The notes under the pieces were generated by a model, which made no database searches, was not told where the DNA came from, and saw only the letters and a program-made list of their open reading frames with translations. Shown here piece by piece: positions 1 to 7,315 of a DNA stretch of 38,360 nucleotides. The position numbers and the translations under genes were made by a program. The DNA comes from a virus. The DNA is taken from IMG/VR virus record IMGVR_UViG_3300028809_000522, positions 1-38,360 of that record, one strand, 5' to 3'. How positions within the stretch are numbered: the stretch's first letter is position 1; each line of letters opens with the position of its first letter.

Positions 1-920
1 GCAGTTCGTTGCTCTCGCGGCTGGTCGGCTTCGCCAGGCCGCCAGTCCCGCGGACGAGCTGGCGAGGCGGCGCGAGGAGTGGGCGGGGGCGACGCCGGGG
101 CGGCCTGGCCGCCGAACAGTAGGCCGTGAATCCGCTGGACGTCGTTCTCCAGCGTCGTCTGCTGGCCCTGCTGCTGCATCGTCACCAGCAACTGGTGGAT
201 CGCCATGCGCTTGACCAGTTCGGGCGACCCGGGCTTCAGGTCCCGCGTGCGGCCCGTGCCCAGGCCCGGGTGCCGGGAGTACACGAGGTCCATCTGGGCC
301 TCGAACTTCTCCGCCTCCGTCGCCTCCGTCTTCGCCAGGACTTGCTGGAGCCTGTCCTCCAGGGCCTTCGTCTTCTTCCGCTCCGCCAGGACGATCTTCT
401 TCATCCCGGCCAGGAACTCCGGGTCGTACTGCGCCGCGTCGAACGGCAACTCCACGTCCTCGTCTTCCGGCGGTGCCTGCTGCTGGGCGGGGGCGGCCGG
501 GGCCTGCTGCTGCGCCGGGGCCTGGTGGACGCCGTCCCGCGACCGCTGCTTCGACATCTCGGTCCGGATGTACCACTGCAACCGGTCCGGCGGCGTCACC
601 GCCATCGACTCCGCCGACAGGCCCAGGTCCCGGCCCATGTCCAGGATGAACTGGTCGTGCTGGTACGTCTGCTGCTGCGGGGCCTGCTGCTGGCCCGCCG
701 CGGGCGTCACCGTGTCGCCCGCGGCATCGCCCGCCTGCTCGCCGACGTCCATCAGGTCGCCGGGGTCCACGAACTCGGCGGGCCGCTCCTCCTCCGCGGG
801 AACCGTGACGGTGCGAGTGTGCGTCTTGACGCGGACCTTCTTCTTGACGACCGCGGGCTTCGCCGCGGACGCGGGGGTGTGCTCGGTGACCTCTTCGGCC
901 TTCTTGGACTTGCTCGCCAC
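1..920 (-). CDS. Putative phage scaffolding protein, 3' end cut by window edge
   Basis: About 306 residues are visible, starting at a GTG (918-920) preceded by the Shine-Dalgarno AAAGGAG; the C terminus runs off the left edge. The N-terminal third is rich in Lys and Glu. The middle has Gln/Pro/Ala runs and an in-frame copy of the window's palindromic repeat (702-720, read AGDTVTPA). The C-terminal half has a charged helical stretch (KKIVLAERKKTKALEDRL) and a Gln-rich tail. Low complexity, acidic and helical content and a place downstream of the portal fit a scaffolding protein that directs capsid assembly, but no diagnostic motif exists, so this is inference. The capsid gene would be expected next, outside the window. 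It could instead be another head-associated protein. Confidence 0.5.
   Translation of the reverse strand, partial: MASKSKKAEEVTEHTPASAAKPAVVKKKVRVKTHTRTVTVPAEEERPAEFVDPGDLMDVGEQAGDAAGDTVTPAAGQQQAPQQQTYQHDQFILDMGRDLGLSAESMAVTPPDRLQWYIRTEMSKQRSRDGVHQAPAQQQAPAAPAQQQAPPEDEDVELPFDAAQYDPEFLAGMKKIVLAERKKTKALEDRLQQVLAKTEATEAEKFEAQMDLVYSRHPGLGTGRTRDLKPGSPELVKRMAIHQLLVTMQQQGQQTTLENDVQRIHGLLFGGQAAPASPPPTPRAASPARPRDWRPGEADQPREQRT
702..720. repeat. Palindromic repeat copy inside the scaffold-like gene
   Basis: GGGCGTCACCGTGTCGCCC with flanking GC on both sides. It is a hybrid copy: one arm is of the GTCAC type and the other of the GTGTC type, so the palindrome has one mismatch. It is read on the minus strand as AGDTVTPA, in the same codon phase as the other in-gene copies. 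Confidence 0.7.
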
Positions 921-980
921 GTTACGACTCCTTTACTCCAGAGTTAAAGCCGTTCTGCGCTGGTTACAACCGCCGTCGCG

Positions 981-1349
981 TCACGGCGCCCCGATCAGGT
1001 ACTCCACCTGGCACGCCGCCGTGTCCGCGATCAGGTACGGGGCGGTCACGTCCGGGCCGAACTCGAACAGGGCGAACGCCCCGGGCCGGACCTTGACCGC
1101 GTCGTCCCCGCCGCTCGCGAACCGCACCGTGACGAAGTTCGTCGCGTCGCGGTTGACGATGAAGCACATGCCCAGGCTCGCCAGCGTGCCCAGTTCCATC
1201 GCCTCCTCGGTGAGGCCGACGTTGTGCTTCACCTTCGCGTGCAGTTTCGTCGTCTGCGAAATCGCCTTCTCCGCGACGTCGAGGAACTCGTCGGTCCCCT
1301 CGGAGTCGCGGAGCGAGAAGAACCCGCCGACGCGGATCTCGTTAGCCAT
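981..1349 (-). CDS. Unknown small virion-region protein, 122 aa
   Basis: Starts at ATG 1349, overlapping the stop of the upstream gene (ATGGCTAA arrangement), so the two are translationally linked. The sequence alternates hydrophobic and polar residues as in a beta-sandwich, with segments such as LGMCFIVNRDATNFVTVRFA and FALFEFGPDVTAPYLIAD. No signal peptide or membrane segment is seen. Its place between the portal group and the scaffold-like gene suggests a head decoration, head-fibre or neck protein; this is from position and predicted beta content only. A short gap of about 60 nt separates it from the scaffold-like gene. Confidence 0.75.
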   Translation of the reverse strand: MANEIRVGGFFSLRDSEGTDEFLDVAEKAISQTTKLHAKVKHNVGLTEEAMELGTLASLGMCFIVNRDATNFVTVRFASGGDDAVKVRPGAFALFEFGPDVTAPYLIADTAACQVEYLIGAP

Positions 1350-1695
1350 CGCCGTAGCCCCCGTTGTTGTCGTGGAAACCGGTCGCCCTCAACGCCTCGC
1401 GGCGGTGTGCCCGCGATTCGAGGATCGCCTCCCCGCTCGGCGTGAACTCCAGCCTCACGCCCTTCTTCGCCGCGGCCGCCGTCGCCGCCTTCACCTGCTT
1501 CGGGTGGACGCCGAGGCCCTTCGACAGGATCGGCCACTTGCTGTTGGCCGCCATGAACCCCGCCCGCTTGGGCTTCTTCATCGCCCTGTCGAACTCCGCC
1601 TTCGGCACCTCGCGGCCGTCGATGACGTAGACGGTGGTCAGCACCCACTCGCCGTCCTCGCCCACCCGCCGCACGGTCCTGATCTCGCCCTTCAC
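1342..1695 (-). CDS. Conserved-looking phage head-region protein, 117 aa
   Basis: The chosen start is GTG 1695, because GGGAG lies 7 nt upstream and the GTG overlaps the stop of the previous gene (GTGA). A longer frame upstream is only the shadow of that gene. The protein is basic in the middle (RAMKKPKRAGFMAANSKWPI) and ends with a Gly/Asp-rich tail. The central part (LGVHPKQVKAATAAAAKKGV) looks like a small helical domain followed by a strand (RLEFTPSGEAIL). I know similar short proteins beside portal genes in other phages, without a known role. Its 3' end overlaps the next gene by 8 nt. Confidence 0.75.
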   Translation of the reverse strand: MKGEIRTVRRVGEDGEWVLTTVYVIDGREVPKAEFDRAMKKPKRAGFMAANSKWPILSKGLGVHPKQVKAATAAAAKKGVRLEFTPSGEAILESRAHRREALRATGFHDNNGGYGDG

Positions 1696-1883
1696 TTCAA
1701 CACTCCCACCCGAACGGGGGCACACCCCTTGTCCGGGCGGTCCCGCTCGAAGTACGCCCGACACCGGGGACACACGCGGACACGCGTCGGGTCGGGCGAC
1801 AGGAACGTGTGTTCGCTCTTGCCGACGCCCAGGCAGCGGACGCGGACGCGCACGGCCACGACTGCCACCCGGGGCCTGGCCAC
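1692..1883 (-). CDS. Small zinc-ribbon protein, 63 aa
   Basis: Starts at GTG 1883, overlapping the portal stop codon (TAGTG), with GGAGGG about 8 nt upstream. It ends by overlapping the next start (GTGA). The core reads RVRVCPRCRAYFERDRPD, with a CxxC knuckle at residues 38-41 and further Cys at 17 and 54, so zinc binding is plausible but the second pair is not a clean CxxC. Short zinc-ribbon proteins next to portal genes occur in many phages. The start could instead be a GTG further inside, at residue 9 or 11, because several Val codons occur in the N-terminal stretch. Confidence 0.7.
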   Translation of the reverse strand: MARPRVAVVAVRVRVRCLGVGKSEHTFLSPDPTRVRVCPRCRAYFERDRPDKGCAPVRVGVLK

Positions 1884-3664
1884 TACTGCAACCCTCCCGG
1901 GGCCTCGGGCTGTTGGGCCATCATCTCGGCCACGAGCTGCTTGTCCTGGCCCATCCGCGTCGCCTCGGACGTGTTCTCGCGGACGTGCGTCGTCGTCGAG
2001 TCGCCGCCCGGCTGGGGCAGGTCGCCGCCCTGGTCCCCGCCCTGCGGAGTCACCGGGTCCGACACCGTGAGGATCTGGAGCAACTCCGGCGTGCCGAACA
2101 GCTTCGCCCGGAGTGCGACGTAGGCCGCGAGGTCGAAGAACACGCCCTGCTGCGCCATGACCGGCGTCATGGGCATGACGATGTTCATCACGAACTGGTC
2201 GATCTGCTCGCCCTTCTGCTGCGGCGTCACCGGCTGGAGCGAGTACGGGGACACCCGCAGCCGCAGCTTCTCCCACGGCACCCGCACCCGCGCCTCCGGC
2301 GTCACCACGCGGTCGATCCCGACGTGCGGCGTGTCCGGCGGGCTGAAGTGGTCGGTCATCTCCAGGTCGGGGTGGTGCCAGTAGTACCACAGCAGCGCCT
2401 CGCCCACGCCGCCCACGAACTTCACCGTCACGTCCTGCATGTCCTGCATGATCCGCGACGCGTTCGCGTTGAGCATCTTCTCCTGCGCCGCCGTCTTCGC
2501 CTGCGGACTCAGGCCGCCCATCGTCTCCAGGTTCCCGGCCTGCCGGCTGAACAGGTCCCACATCTGCGTCGCGAACGCGAAGTTCTGCGGATTCGGACCC
2601 GGGAACGACAGCGGCTTCACCGCGTCCACGTTGTCCACGCCCACCATCTGCCCGTCCATCGCGTCCATGATCCGCTTGCCGTCCTCCTCCGTCTTCCGGT
2701 TCGCGATGGTCAGGTCCTTCTGCCGCTCCGCCTGGTTCGCGAGCTTCCGCATCAGCTTGTTCGCCAGTTCGTCCGGCTCGATCAGGTCGCTCACCGGCGG
2801 CTTGGGGATCGCGTTGTCCGGCACCAGACCGTAGCCCAGGAAGTGGTACGGGCCGCACGGCGGGCCGATCCACTCCTGGACGTCCAGCGGCTCCACGTCC
2901 TTCATCGGCTGGCCGCTCTCGTCCGACGCGAACGTGACCACGATGCCCCGCGACGGGATGTAAATCTCCCACAGGTCCACCATGTCCTGCCATTCGAGGC
3001 GGCCCATCGCCGCCTCCTGGCCCTGCCCGAGCTGCTTCGACCTGTCGTCGCCCTGCTCCGTCTCCGGCATGTCCACCGAGGGGGTCAGCTTGTACTTCGG
3101 CTTGTACTGATCCTCCGCCGCGTCCAGCGGCACCCGGTACCGGTGCCCCACGAACCCCGCCTCGTCCAGCGACCGCGCGTTCCGGTCCGCCACGAAGTCG
3201 TCGAACGACACCACCCGGGCGAACGGCTTGCCGACCTTCAGACCCCAGCCCGACCCCACGCTCTCCGAGGGCGTCGCCAGGGCCACCTTCACGATGCCCA
3301 TCAGGAAGATGCCGTCGTAGACCGCCCGCTGGAGGACGTCGTCCAGCCGCGCCACCTCGATCTCGTCGTTCACCCAGTTCTCCGCGACGTCCACGTCCCG
3401 CCTCGCCTCCTTCGCGAACGTGGACAGGCTGAACCGCGGCACCTTCGCCACGAGCTGGCGGACCACCACCTTCGCGTACAGGCTCAGGAGGTTCGAGATC
3501 CGCCTGGCGTCCGCCGCCGGCTGGTCCGCCCCCCAGTGGTCGCCCGCGTACTGGCGGATCGCGAAGTTCCGCTCCTCGCGGAACGTCTGCCACGCCTGGC
3601 GGCAGGCCTGGATCGAGTCGATGAGCCGGTCGTAATCGACCGGCCGGCGAGAACTGCGTGCCAT
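1883..3664 (-). CDS. Portal protein, 593 aa
   Basis: Forms the dodecameric channel at one head vertex through which DNA is packaged and ejected. Length and character fit portals of short-tailed phages: an N-terminal helical region (WQTFREERNFAIRQYAGDHW), a long central wing-like alpha/beta part, and a C-terminal region with helical and crown-like segments followed by a Gly/Gln-rich end. It lies two genes after the large terminase, the usual order terminase-portal-scaffold-capsid. The start ATG 3664 has GGGGGAC just upstream. Identification rests on remembered family resemblance plus synteny; there is no single catalytic motif for portals. The stop overlaps the next GTG. Confidence 0.82.
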   Translation of the reverse strand: MARSSRRPVDYDRLIDSIQACRQAWQTFREERNFAIRQYAGDHWGADQPAADARRISNLLSLYAKVVVRQLVAKVPRFSLSTFAKEARRDVDVAENWVNDEIEVARLDDVLQRAVYDGIFLMGIVKVALATPSESVGSGWGLKVGKPFARVVSFDDFVADRNARSLDEAGFVGHRYRVPLDAAEDQYKPKYKLTPSVDMPETEQGDDRSKQLGQGQEAAMGRLEWQDMVDLWEIYIPSRGIVVTFASDESGQPMKDVEPLDVQEWIGPPCGPYHFLGYGLVPDNAIPKPPVSDLIEPDELANKLMRKLANQAERQKDLTIANRKTEEDGKRIMDAMDGQMVGVDNVDAVKPLSFPGPNPQNFAFATQMWDLFSRQAGNLETMGGLSPQAKTAAQEKMLNANASRIMQDMQDVTVKFVGGVGEALLWYYWHHPDLEMTDHFSPPDTPHVGIDRVVTPEARVRVPWEKLRLRVSPYSLQPVTPQQKGEQIDQFVMNIVMPMTPVMAQQGVFFDLAAYVALRAKLFGTPELLQILTVSDPVTPQGGDQGGDLPQPGGDSTTTHVRENTSEATRMGQDKQLVAEMMAQQPEAPGGLQ

Positions 3665-3681
3665 CTCGTCCCCCGTGTGGG

Positions 3682-3704
3682 GCGGGCGTCACCGTGACGC
3701 CCGC
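3682..3704. repeat. Palindromic repeat between late genes
   Basis: GGGCGTCACCGTGACGCCC at 3684-3702 is a perfect palindrome around one central C, extended by GC on each side. It lies 4 nt downstream of the stop codon of the 107-aa minus-strand gene and before the portal start, that is, just after a stop in the direction of transcription, as in the plus-strand copies. Confidence 0.85.
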
Positions 3705-3706
3705 GG

Positions 3707-4030
3707 TTACAACAGCCTCACCGCCTCCAACACCGTCTGGCTGGCGATCATCAAGGCCCGCGACGCCGCCGGGATCTTCGAGTTCGTGAACTCGTCCCAG
3801 TGGATCGCCACGTCCTGCCCCAGGACCTTCCTGTCGCCGCCCGCGGTCGTCACCTCGCGGGAGATCCGGAGCCGCAGCCCCGCGAGTCGGTCGGTCGGCT
3901 TGAGTTCCCGCCCCAGAGGCCGCGGGTTGATGAGTTCGTGTTGGAAGGTGAAGCCCAGCGGCAGGAGCTTCCGCTCCAGCACTTCGAGCAACTCCGCGAC
4001 GTACTGGTTGACCTCGTTGAACTTGCTCAC
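3707..4030 (-). CDS. Unknown protein between terminase and portal, 107 aa
   Basis: Starts at GTG 4030, overlapping the terminase stop (GTGA), with the strong ribosome site AAAGGAG in the end of the terminase gene. The N-terminal part is amphipathic helix (FNEVNQYVAELLEVLERKLL). It is followed by beta-like segments and a Ser/Ala-rich helical end. No motif is recognised. Tight coupling to the terminase and portal suggests a packaging or head-assembly role, by position only. Confidence 0.75.
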   Translation of the reverse strand: MSKFNEVNQYVAELLEVLERKLLPLGFTFQHELINPRPLGRELKPTDRLAGLRLRISREVTTAGGDRKVLGQDVAIHWDEFTNSKIPAASRALMIASQTVLEAVRLL

Positions 4031-5841
4031 CCCCAGGACTCCTTTCGCCGCCGCTCCTGCTCCCACATCGCCCGGCGGCCGGCGAGTGTGTTCGGACCCG
4101 GTTCGTCCTTCTTCGCCCGGTCCGCCAGCGAGGGCCGCCCGGCCCCCAGTTCCGCCGCCATCTTCCACGCGAGTGCGTCCGCGATGACGCGGTCGCCGTG
4201 GTTCTCACGCGCCCCCGAGGGGTCGTCGCGGCTGGCCTCCCCGCCGTGCTCGACGTTCCCGCGGTCCGTGTAGACGAACTTCAGGGTCTCTTCGAGGGCC
4301 TTCCCGGAGTAGTTGACGAACTGCCCCGAGGCGAGTGCCGAGCGGTACTCTTCGAGGAGGAGTCGCTTGGATTTGGGGTGCGGGTACCAGCCCGGCGTGT
4401 CCGACACGACGACCTCTTCCTTGAAGTCGTTCACGTTGTAGTACACGCGGCGGTAGCCGCTCTCGATCACCCGCTTGCCGAACAAGAGGCCCGGCCCGTG
4501 CTGCTCCCACGCGAAGTACGCGTTCCGGAAGACCCGCCCGAGGGCCGCCGCCATCACCCCCGCGTCCTCCGGCACCACGAACGGCGAAGCCCACTCCGCG
4601 AACTTCTCGCCCGTCTCCACCCGGCACACGCTCACGCACGTCGGAGTCGCACCCGTCCCCGCCGCCACGTCCGCCCCCATCGCGTACTCGCCCGGCGGGA
4701 CCTCCATGTTCGGCCCCGGCGTGAACCACAGCCGCAGCCACCCGGCCGGCGACTCCACCAGCGACAGCGGCTCCCCGCTCTCCCGGTCGTAACGCAGGTC
4801 CCCCACCCAGTCCGGCGGCCGCGCCACCGTCCGCATGAGCTGGTGGACCACCATCGGCTGGAAGAACTGGCTCCCCGACCCCTTCGCGTCGATGTCCAGG
4901 TCCATCGCCACCTGACGCGGACTCCCGCGGCGGGGGACCTCCGCGTCGTACCAGGGCGAGCGGACGCCCGGGAACGGCCCGCCGGTCGGGGCCTCCGACA
5001 GCACGAACTTGAACCCCGGCGGGTACAGGTACTTCTTGTCCAGCACCTCGATCTGGTTCGTAGCCGGGTCGAACCGGTACAGGCCCGGGTTCTTCTTCGG
5101 GTGGGCCGACCAGTGCATCACGAGCTTCTTGAACAGCCCCGACGTCGCGATCCGGTACGCCGCCGTCCCCACGCCCGTGTGCGTGAAGTTGAACACCCGG
5201 TTCTTCGTCACGTCCGCCGTCTTCCCCAGGACCTCGTCGTCCTCCGCGATCTGCGAGAACTCGTCGATCAGCATCCCCGTCGCCCGGCCGCCCACGCCCG
5301 CCTTCCCCGTGCTCGCCTGCCCGATGATCGTCGAGCCGTTCTTGTGCGTGAACGACAGCTTCCGCCGGACGTAGTCCTTCGGACTCAGCATCCAGTGCGG
5401 CAGCCGCTCCAGGACGTGGTCGATCTTCCAGAACAGACTGTCCGGGTCCCCCGGCTTGTCCACCGCGTCCTCGTTCCGCGAGATCACCAGGAACTTCTGC
5501 CACGGCCGGAACAGCCACCGGTGGACGTAGTGCAACTCGCAGCACCACGACGCCCCCATGTCACGCGACTTCTCCACCACCAGGTCTTCCCCGTGGTCGG
5601 TCGCGTGGGCGAGGGCGTCGAACGCCTCGTCCTGGAACTCGTAAGTGCAGAACGGCCCGACCTCGGCGCCCGCCAGACGCGGGTCGTAGGCCCACACGAA
5701 GAGGTTCACCCACAGCTTCACGTCCGCCGCACACAACTCCAACAGCCCGCGGCGGAGCGTCGCGTCCCCCGCGGCCGCCTCCAGCAACTCGATCCGCAGG
5801 GCCGCGTTCTTCGCCGGGTCGCGGGGAATCGCCTCAACCAT
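4027..5841 (-). CDS. terL: Terminase large subunit, 604 aa
   Basis: DNA-packaging motor with ATPase and nuclease parts. A Walker-A-like segment VVEKSRDMGASW (about residues 88-99) carries the R..MGxSW form common in phage terminases in place of GxxGKS. The Walker B is MLIDEFSQIAED (190-201). The C-terminal RNase-H-like nuclease shows the acidic residues D391 (YAMGADVAAG), E446 (FAWEQHGP) and D550/D555 (ENHGDRVIADALAW). Start ATG 5841 was chosen because it overlaps the stop of the upstream gene (ATGGTTGA); 39 further upstream codons are Arg/Trp-rich shadow sequence. Length is normal for the family. It heads the left late block together with the 108-aa gene. Confidence 0.95.
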   Translation of the reverse strand: MVEAIPRDPAKNAALRIELLEAAAGDATLRRGLLELCAADVKLWVNLFVWAYDPRLAGAEVGPFCTYEFQDEAFDALAHATDHGEDLVVEKSRDMGASWCCELHYVHRWLFRPWQKFLVISRNEDAVDKPGDPDSLFWKIDHVLERLPHWMLSPKDYVRRKLSFTHKNGSTIIGQASTGKAGVGGRATGMLIDEFSQIAEDDEVLGKTADVTKNRVFNFTHTGVGTAAYRIATSGLFKKLVMHWSAHPKKNPGLYRFDPATNQIEVLDKKYLYPPGFKFVLSEAPTGGPFPGVRSPWYDAEVPRRGSPRQVAMDLDIDAKGSGSQFFQPMVVHQLMRTVARPPDWVGDLRYDRESGEPLSLVESPAGWLRLWFTPGPNMEVPPGEYAMGADVAAGTGATPTCVSVCRVETGEKFAEWASPFVVPEDAGVMAAALGRVFRNAYFAWEQHGPGLLFGKRVIESGYRRVYYNVNDFKEEVVVSDTPGWYPHPKSKRLLLEEYRSALASGQFVNYSGKALEETLKFVYTDRGNVEHGGEASRDDPSGARENHGDRVIADALAWKMAAELGAGRPSLADRAKKDEPGPNTLAGRRAMWEQERRRKESWG

Positions 5842-6160
5842 GCTTGGCCCCCAGCCGGGCCAAGAACTCCTTCGCCGCCTCCAACGCCTTCGCCGACCCC
5901 CCGTCCTCCGCCAACTTCTGACCCTTCGCCGCCTCCCTCGCCAGCCTCCGCTCCGCACGCTTCTGCCGCTGCGACGCCCACTCCGCCTCCAACTTGTTCA
6001 GCAGCAGGTAGAACTTCGAGACGTCCTGCTTCTTCAACGTCCGCGCGTCACGCAGCATCTCCGTCGCCTCACCCCCCGCGGGTTCGGCCGTCTTCGCCAC
6101 CTGACGGTAAGCCCGCAACAGCGGCGGTGCGTTCGGTCGGATCGCCATACCACCCAACAT
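5834..6160 (-). CDS. Small protein before the terminase, possible small terminase subunit, 108 aa
   Basis: First gene of the left late block. It is helical and highly charged in the middle (LNKLEAEWASQRQKRAERRL), with a helical C terminus. Small terminase subunits commonly precede terL and contain coiled-coil oligomerisation segments, but no helix-turn-helix is obvious, so the assignment is weak. ATG 6160 and ATG 6148 are both possible starts; neither has a clean Shine-Dalgarno. A possible -10 lies about 32 nt upstream of 6160. It overlaps terL by 8 nt. Confidence 0.65.
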   Translation of the reverse strand: MLGGMAIRPNAPPLLRAYRQVAKTAEPAGGEATEMLRDARTLKKQDVSKFYLLLNKLEAEWASQRQKRAERRLAREAAKGQKLAEDGGSAKALEAAKEFLARLGAKHG

Positions 6161-6191
6161 CGCACGTCACGGCCGCCGCACTACTGCACCC

Positions 6192-6283
6192 ATTACCCCG
6201 CACCCCACCCTCACCCGCACAACGCCCGTCACAACCCGCACAGCCGGAAGGCCCCGCAATCGCTCACAGAGCCTCCGCAATCG
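6192..6283 (-). promoter_or_regulatory. Candidate late promoter with tandem 21-bp-spaced repeats
   Basis: On the minus strand a -10-like GGTAAT (6192-6197) lies about 32 nt before the first late gene. No good -35 is present; TTGTGC is 19 nt away. Upstream of it are two pairs of direct repeats: TGTGCGGGT at 6213-6221 and 6234-6242, and CGATTGCGG at 6254-6262 and 6275-6283. Each pair is 21 bp apart start to start, two turns of the helix, as expected for an activator binding one DNA face. Function is inferred. Confidence 0.4.
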
Positions 6284-6315
6284 ACGACGGACCCGGACCC
6301 GGCAAAAGGGCACCC

Positions 6316-6334
6316 GGGCGTCACCGTGACGCCC
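6316..6334. repeat. Palindromic repeat in the divergent control region
   Basis: Perfect GGGCGTCACCGTGACGCCC. Unlike most intergenic copies this one does not follow a stop codon; it sits between the candidate late promoter and the GGGACCCG array. Confidence 0.85.
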
Positions 6335-6359
6335 AGACGCGACGCCAGGGGCCTCAGAC

Positions 6360-6430
6360 GGGACCACAAGGGACCCGAACGGGACCCGTAAGATGGGACC
6401 CGACAAAGGGGTTAAGTCCGATGGGACCCG
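6360..6430. repeat. GGGACCCG iteron-like array
   Basis: Four exact copies of GGGACCCG start at 6370, 6381, 6395 and 6423, with a degenerate GGGACCAC at 6360. Start spacings are 10, 11, 14 and 28 nt, near one to almost three helical turns. Two copies share the longer form GATGGGACCCG. Such arrays serve as operators or replication-initiator sites; which applies here is not known. Confidence 0.55.
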
Positions 6431-6526
6431 GCCGGACCGGGGGCGGGTGTCCGGTTCCGTTTTCGGCGGCGGTCGCCCGCCGCGAGCCTCCGCCCTAGTC
6501 GCCAGCCCCCGCCGCACGCACACGCA

Positions 6527-6556
6527 TTCGACACCGCACCCGCGATCGGCTACACT
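6527..6556 (+). promoter_or_regulatory. Candidate early rightward promoter
   Basis: TTCGAC (6527-6532) and TACACT (6551-6556) are separated by 18 nt, a sigma-70-like arrangement, with the -35 weaker than the -10. It would give a leader of about 175 nt before the first early gene. Confidence 0.4.
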
Positions 6557-6603
6557 CAGGCCTCAACGATGACGCCCGGCCACACCGCAACGAGGTAGCC
6601 CCC

Positions 6604-6648
6604 ATGTGCACGACGCCTACGATCCCCGGCCACGCTGACGCACGCTGA
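6604..6648 (+). CDS. Possible 14-aa leader peptide
   Basis: ATG 6604 opens a short frame reading MCTTPTIPGHADAR, preceded by GAGGT 8 nt upstream, inside the long early leader. It ends 3 nt before a hairpin with perfect 8-bp arms CCGGGCAG (6652-6659) and CTGCCCGG (6679-6686). The order promoter, short frame, hairpin, first gene resembles attenuation leaders, but the peptide has no run of one amino acid and its translation is unproven. Confidence 0.25.
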   Translation: MCTTPTIPGHADAR

Positions 6649-6651
6649 CCC

Positions 6652-6686
6652 CCGGGCAGCGGTCGCACCCCGCGGCCCCTGCCCGG
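6652..6686 (+). promoter_or_regulatory. Leader hairpin before the first early gene
   Basis: Inverted repeat CCGGGCAG / CTGCCCGG with a 19-nt loop. No T run follows, so it is not a classical terminator; it may be an attenuator or mRNA-stability element. Confidence 0.35.
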
Positions 6687-6720
6687 CGGCCTGCACTCCG
6701 CAGCCCCGCCGATCACCCCA

Positions 6721-6736
6721 CAGGCACAGGAGCCTG
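6721..6736 (+). promoter_or_regulatory. Shine-Dalgarno hairpin, copy 1
   Basis: CAGGC-ACAGGA-GCCTG, a perfect 5-bp stem with the Shine-Dalgarno AGGA in a six-base loop, followed by ACC and the ATG of the H1-like gene. It is the best-paired member of a family repeated before several early genes. Confidence 0.65.
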
Positions 6737-6739
6737 ACC

Positions 6740-7192
6740 ATGTCGAAGCGTTACACCCTCGCCGACCTCGCCGACGTCCTCGCCCAGGTCGCCCGCCCGA
6801 TCACCGACGCGTTGCGTGACGAGGGCTTCCCCGGCTGGCTGGCCCGCCAGCGTGAGCGGCTGGCCGGCTGGATGCGGAGGGCCGCGGACCGCGTGGCCCC
6901 GGCCCCGGTCGCGTCCGTCACCCTGACCGTGACGTTCGCCCAGCCCGAACCGCAGCCCGTCCCGGTCGCTGTGGTGCCGGAGCCGACGCCCGCGGCCGAG
7001 GTGAAGCCGGCCCGCAAGCCCCGCGTGCGGAAGCCGGCCGCACCCAAGCCGGCCGCGAAGCCGAAGGCCGCGCCCAAGCCCAGGCCGAAGGCCGTCCCCG
7101 CGGCCGCCCGTGCCACGGCCAAGCCCAAGCCGGCCGCGAAGCCGAAGGCCCCGGCGAAGCCGCGTGCGAAGAAGGCGAAGGCGGCCGACTGA
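6740..7192 (+). CDS. Histone-H1-like basic protein, 150 aa
   Basis: First gene of the early arm. Residues 1-60 form a helical, mixed-charge region (LADVLAQVARPITDALRDEG). After a hydrophobic strand region, the last 65 residues are a Lys/Ala/Pro-rich tail of AKPK/PKPA-type units, like eukaryotic histone H1 tails and bacterial Hc1-like proteins. Such tails bind DNA without sequence specificity. A role in coating phage DNA or altering the host nucleoid early in infection is inferred. The N-terminal region is not a domain I recognise. The start is fixed by the Shine-Dalgarno hairpin 3 nt upstream. Confidence 0.8.
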   Translation: MSKRYTLADLADVLAQVARPITDALRDEGFPGWLARQRERLAGWMRRAADRVAPAPVASVTLTVTFAQPEPQPVPVAVVPEPTPAAEVKPARKPRVRKPAAPKPAAKPKAAPKPRPKAVPAAARATAKPKPAAKPKAPAKPRAKKAKAAD

Positions 7193-7204
7193 CGGCGGAG
7201 CGTA

Positions 7205-7222
7205 GCGGGCCGGTCGGCCCGC
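7205..7222 (+). terminator. Intercistronic GC hairpin
   Basis: GCGGGCC-GGTC-GGCCCGC, perfect 7-bp stem 12 nt after the H1-like stop, followed by a second hairpin CCCCGC-GTGTCT-GCGGGG at 7238-7255. No T run follows, so it is more likely an mRNA-end or pause structure than a full intrinsic terminator. Confidence 0.45.
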
Positions 7223-7295
7223 CCGCCGCCCCGCGGCCCCCGCGTGTCTGCGGGGTGAGCCGCCCCGCACTGACGAGGCCCAGCAGGGCCGAAAC

Positions 7296-7310
7296 ACGCA
7301 CCAGGAGCGT
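7296..7310 (+). promoter_or_regulatory. Shine-Dalgarno hairpin, copy 2
   Basis: ACGC-ACCAGGA-GCGT: the stem differs from copy 1 in both arms but remains fully paired, and the loop again presents AGGA. The GTG start of the ArdC-like gene is 5 nt downstream. Confidence 0.6.
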
Positions 7311-7315
7311 AGACC

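Noticed and set aside
6167-6523. A 118-codon minus-strand frame in the divergent region
   Set aside because: Arg/Val-rich, no ribosome site, and it covers the palindrome, the repeat arrays and the late promoter candidate.
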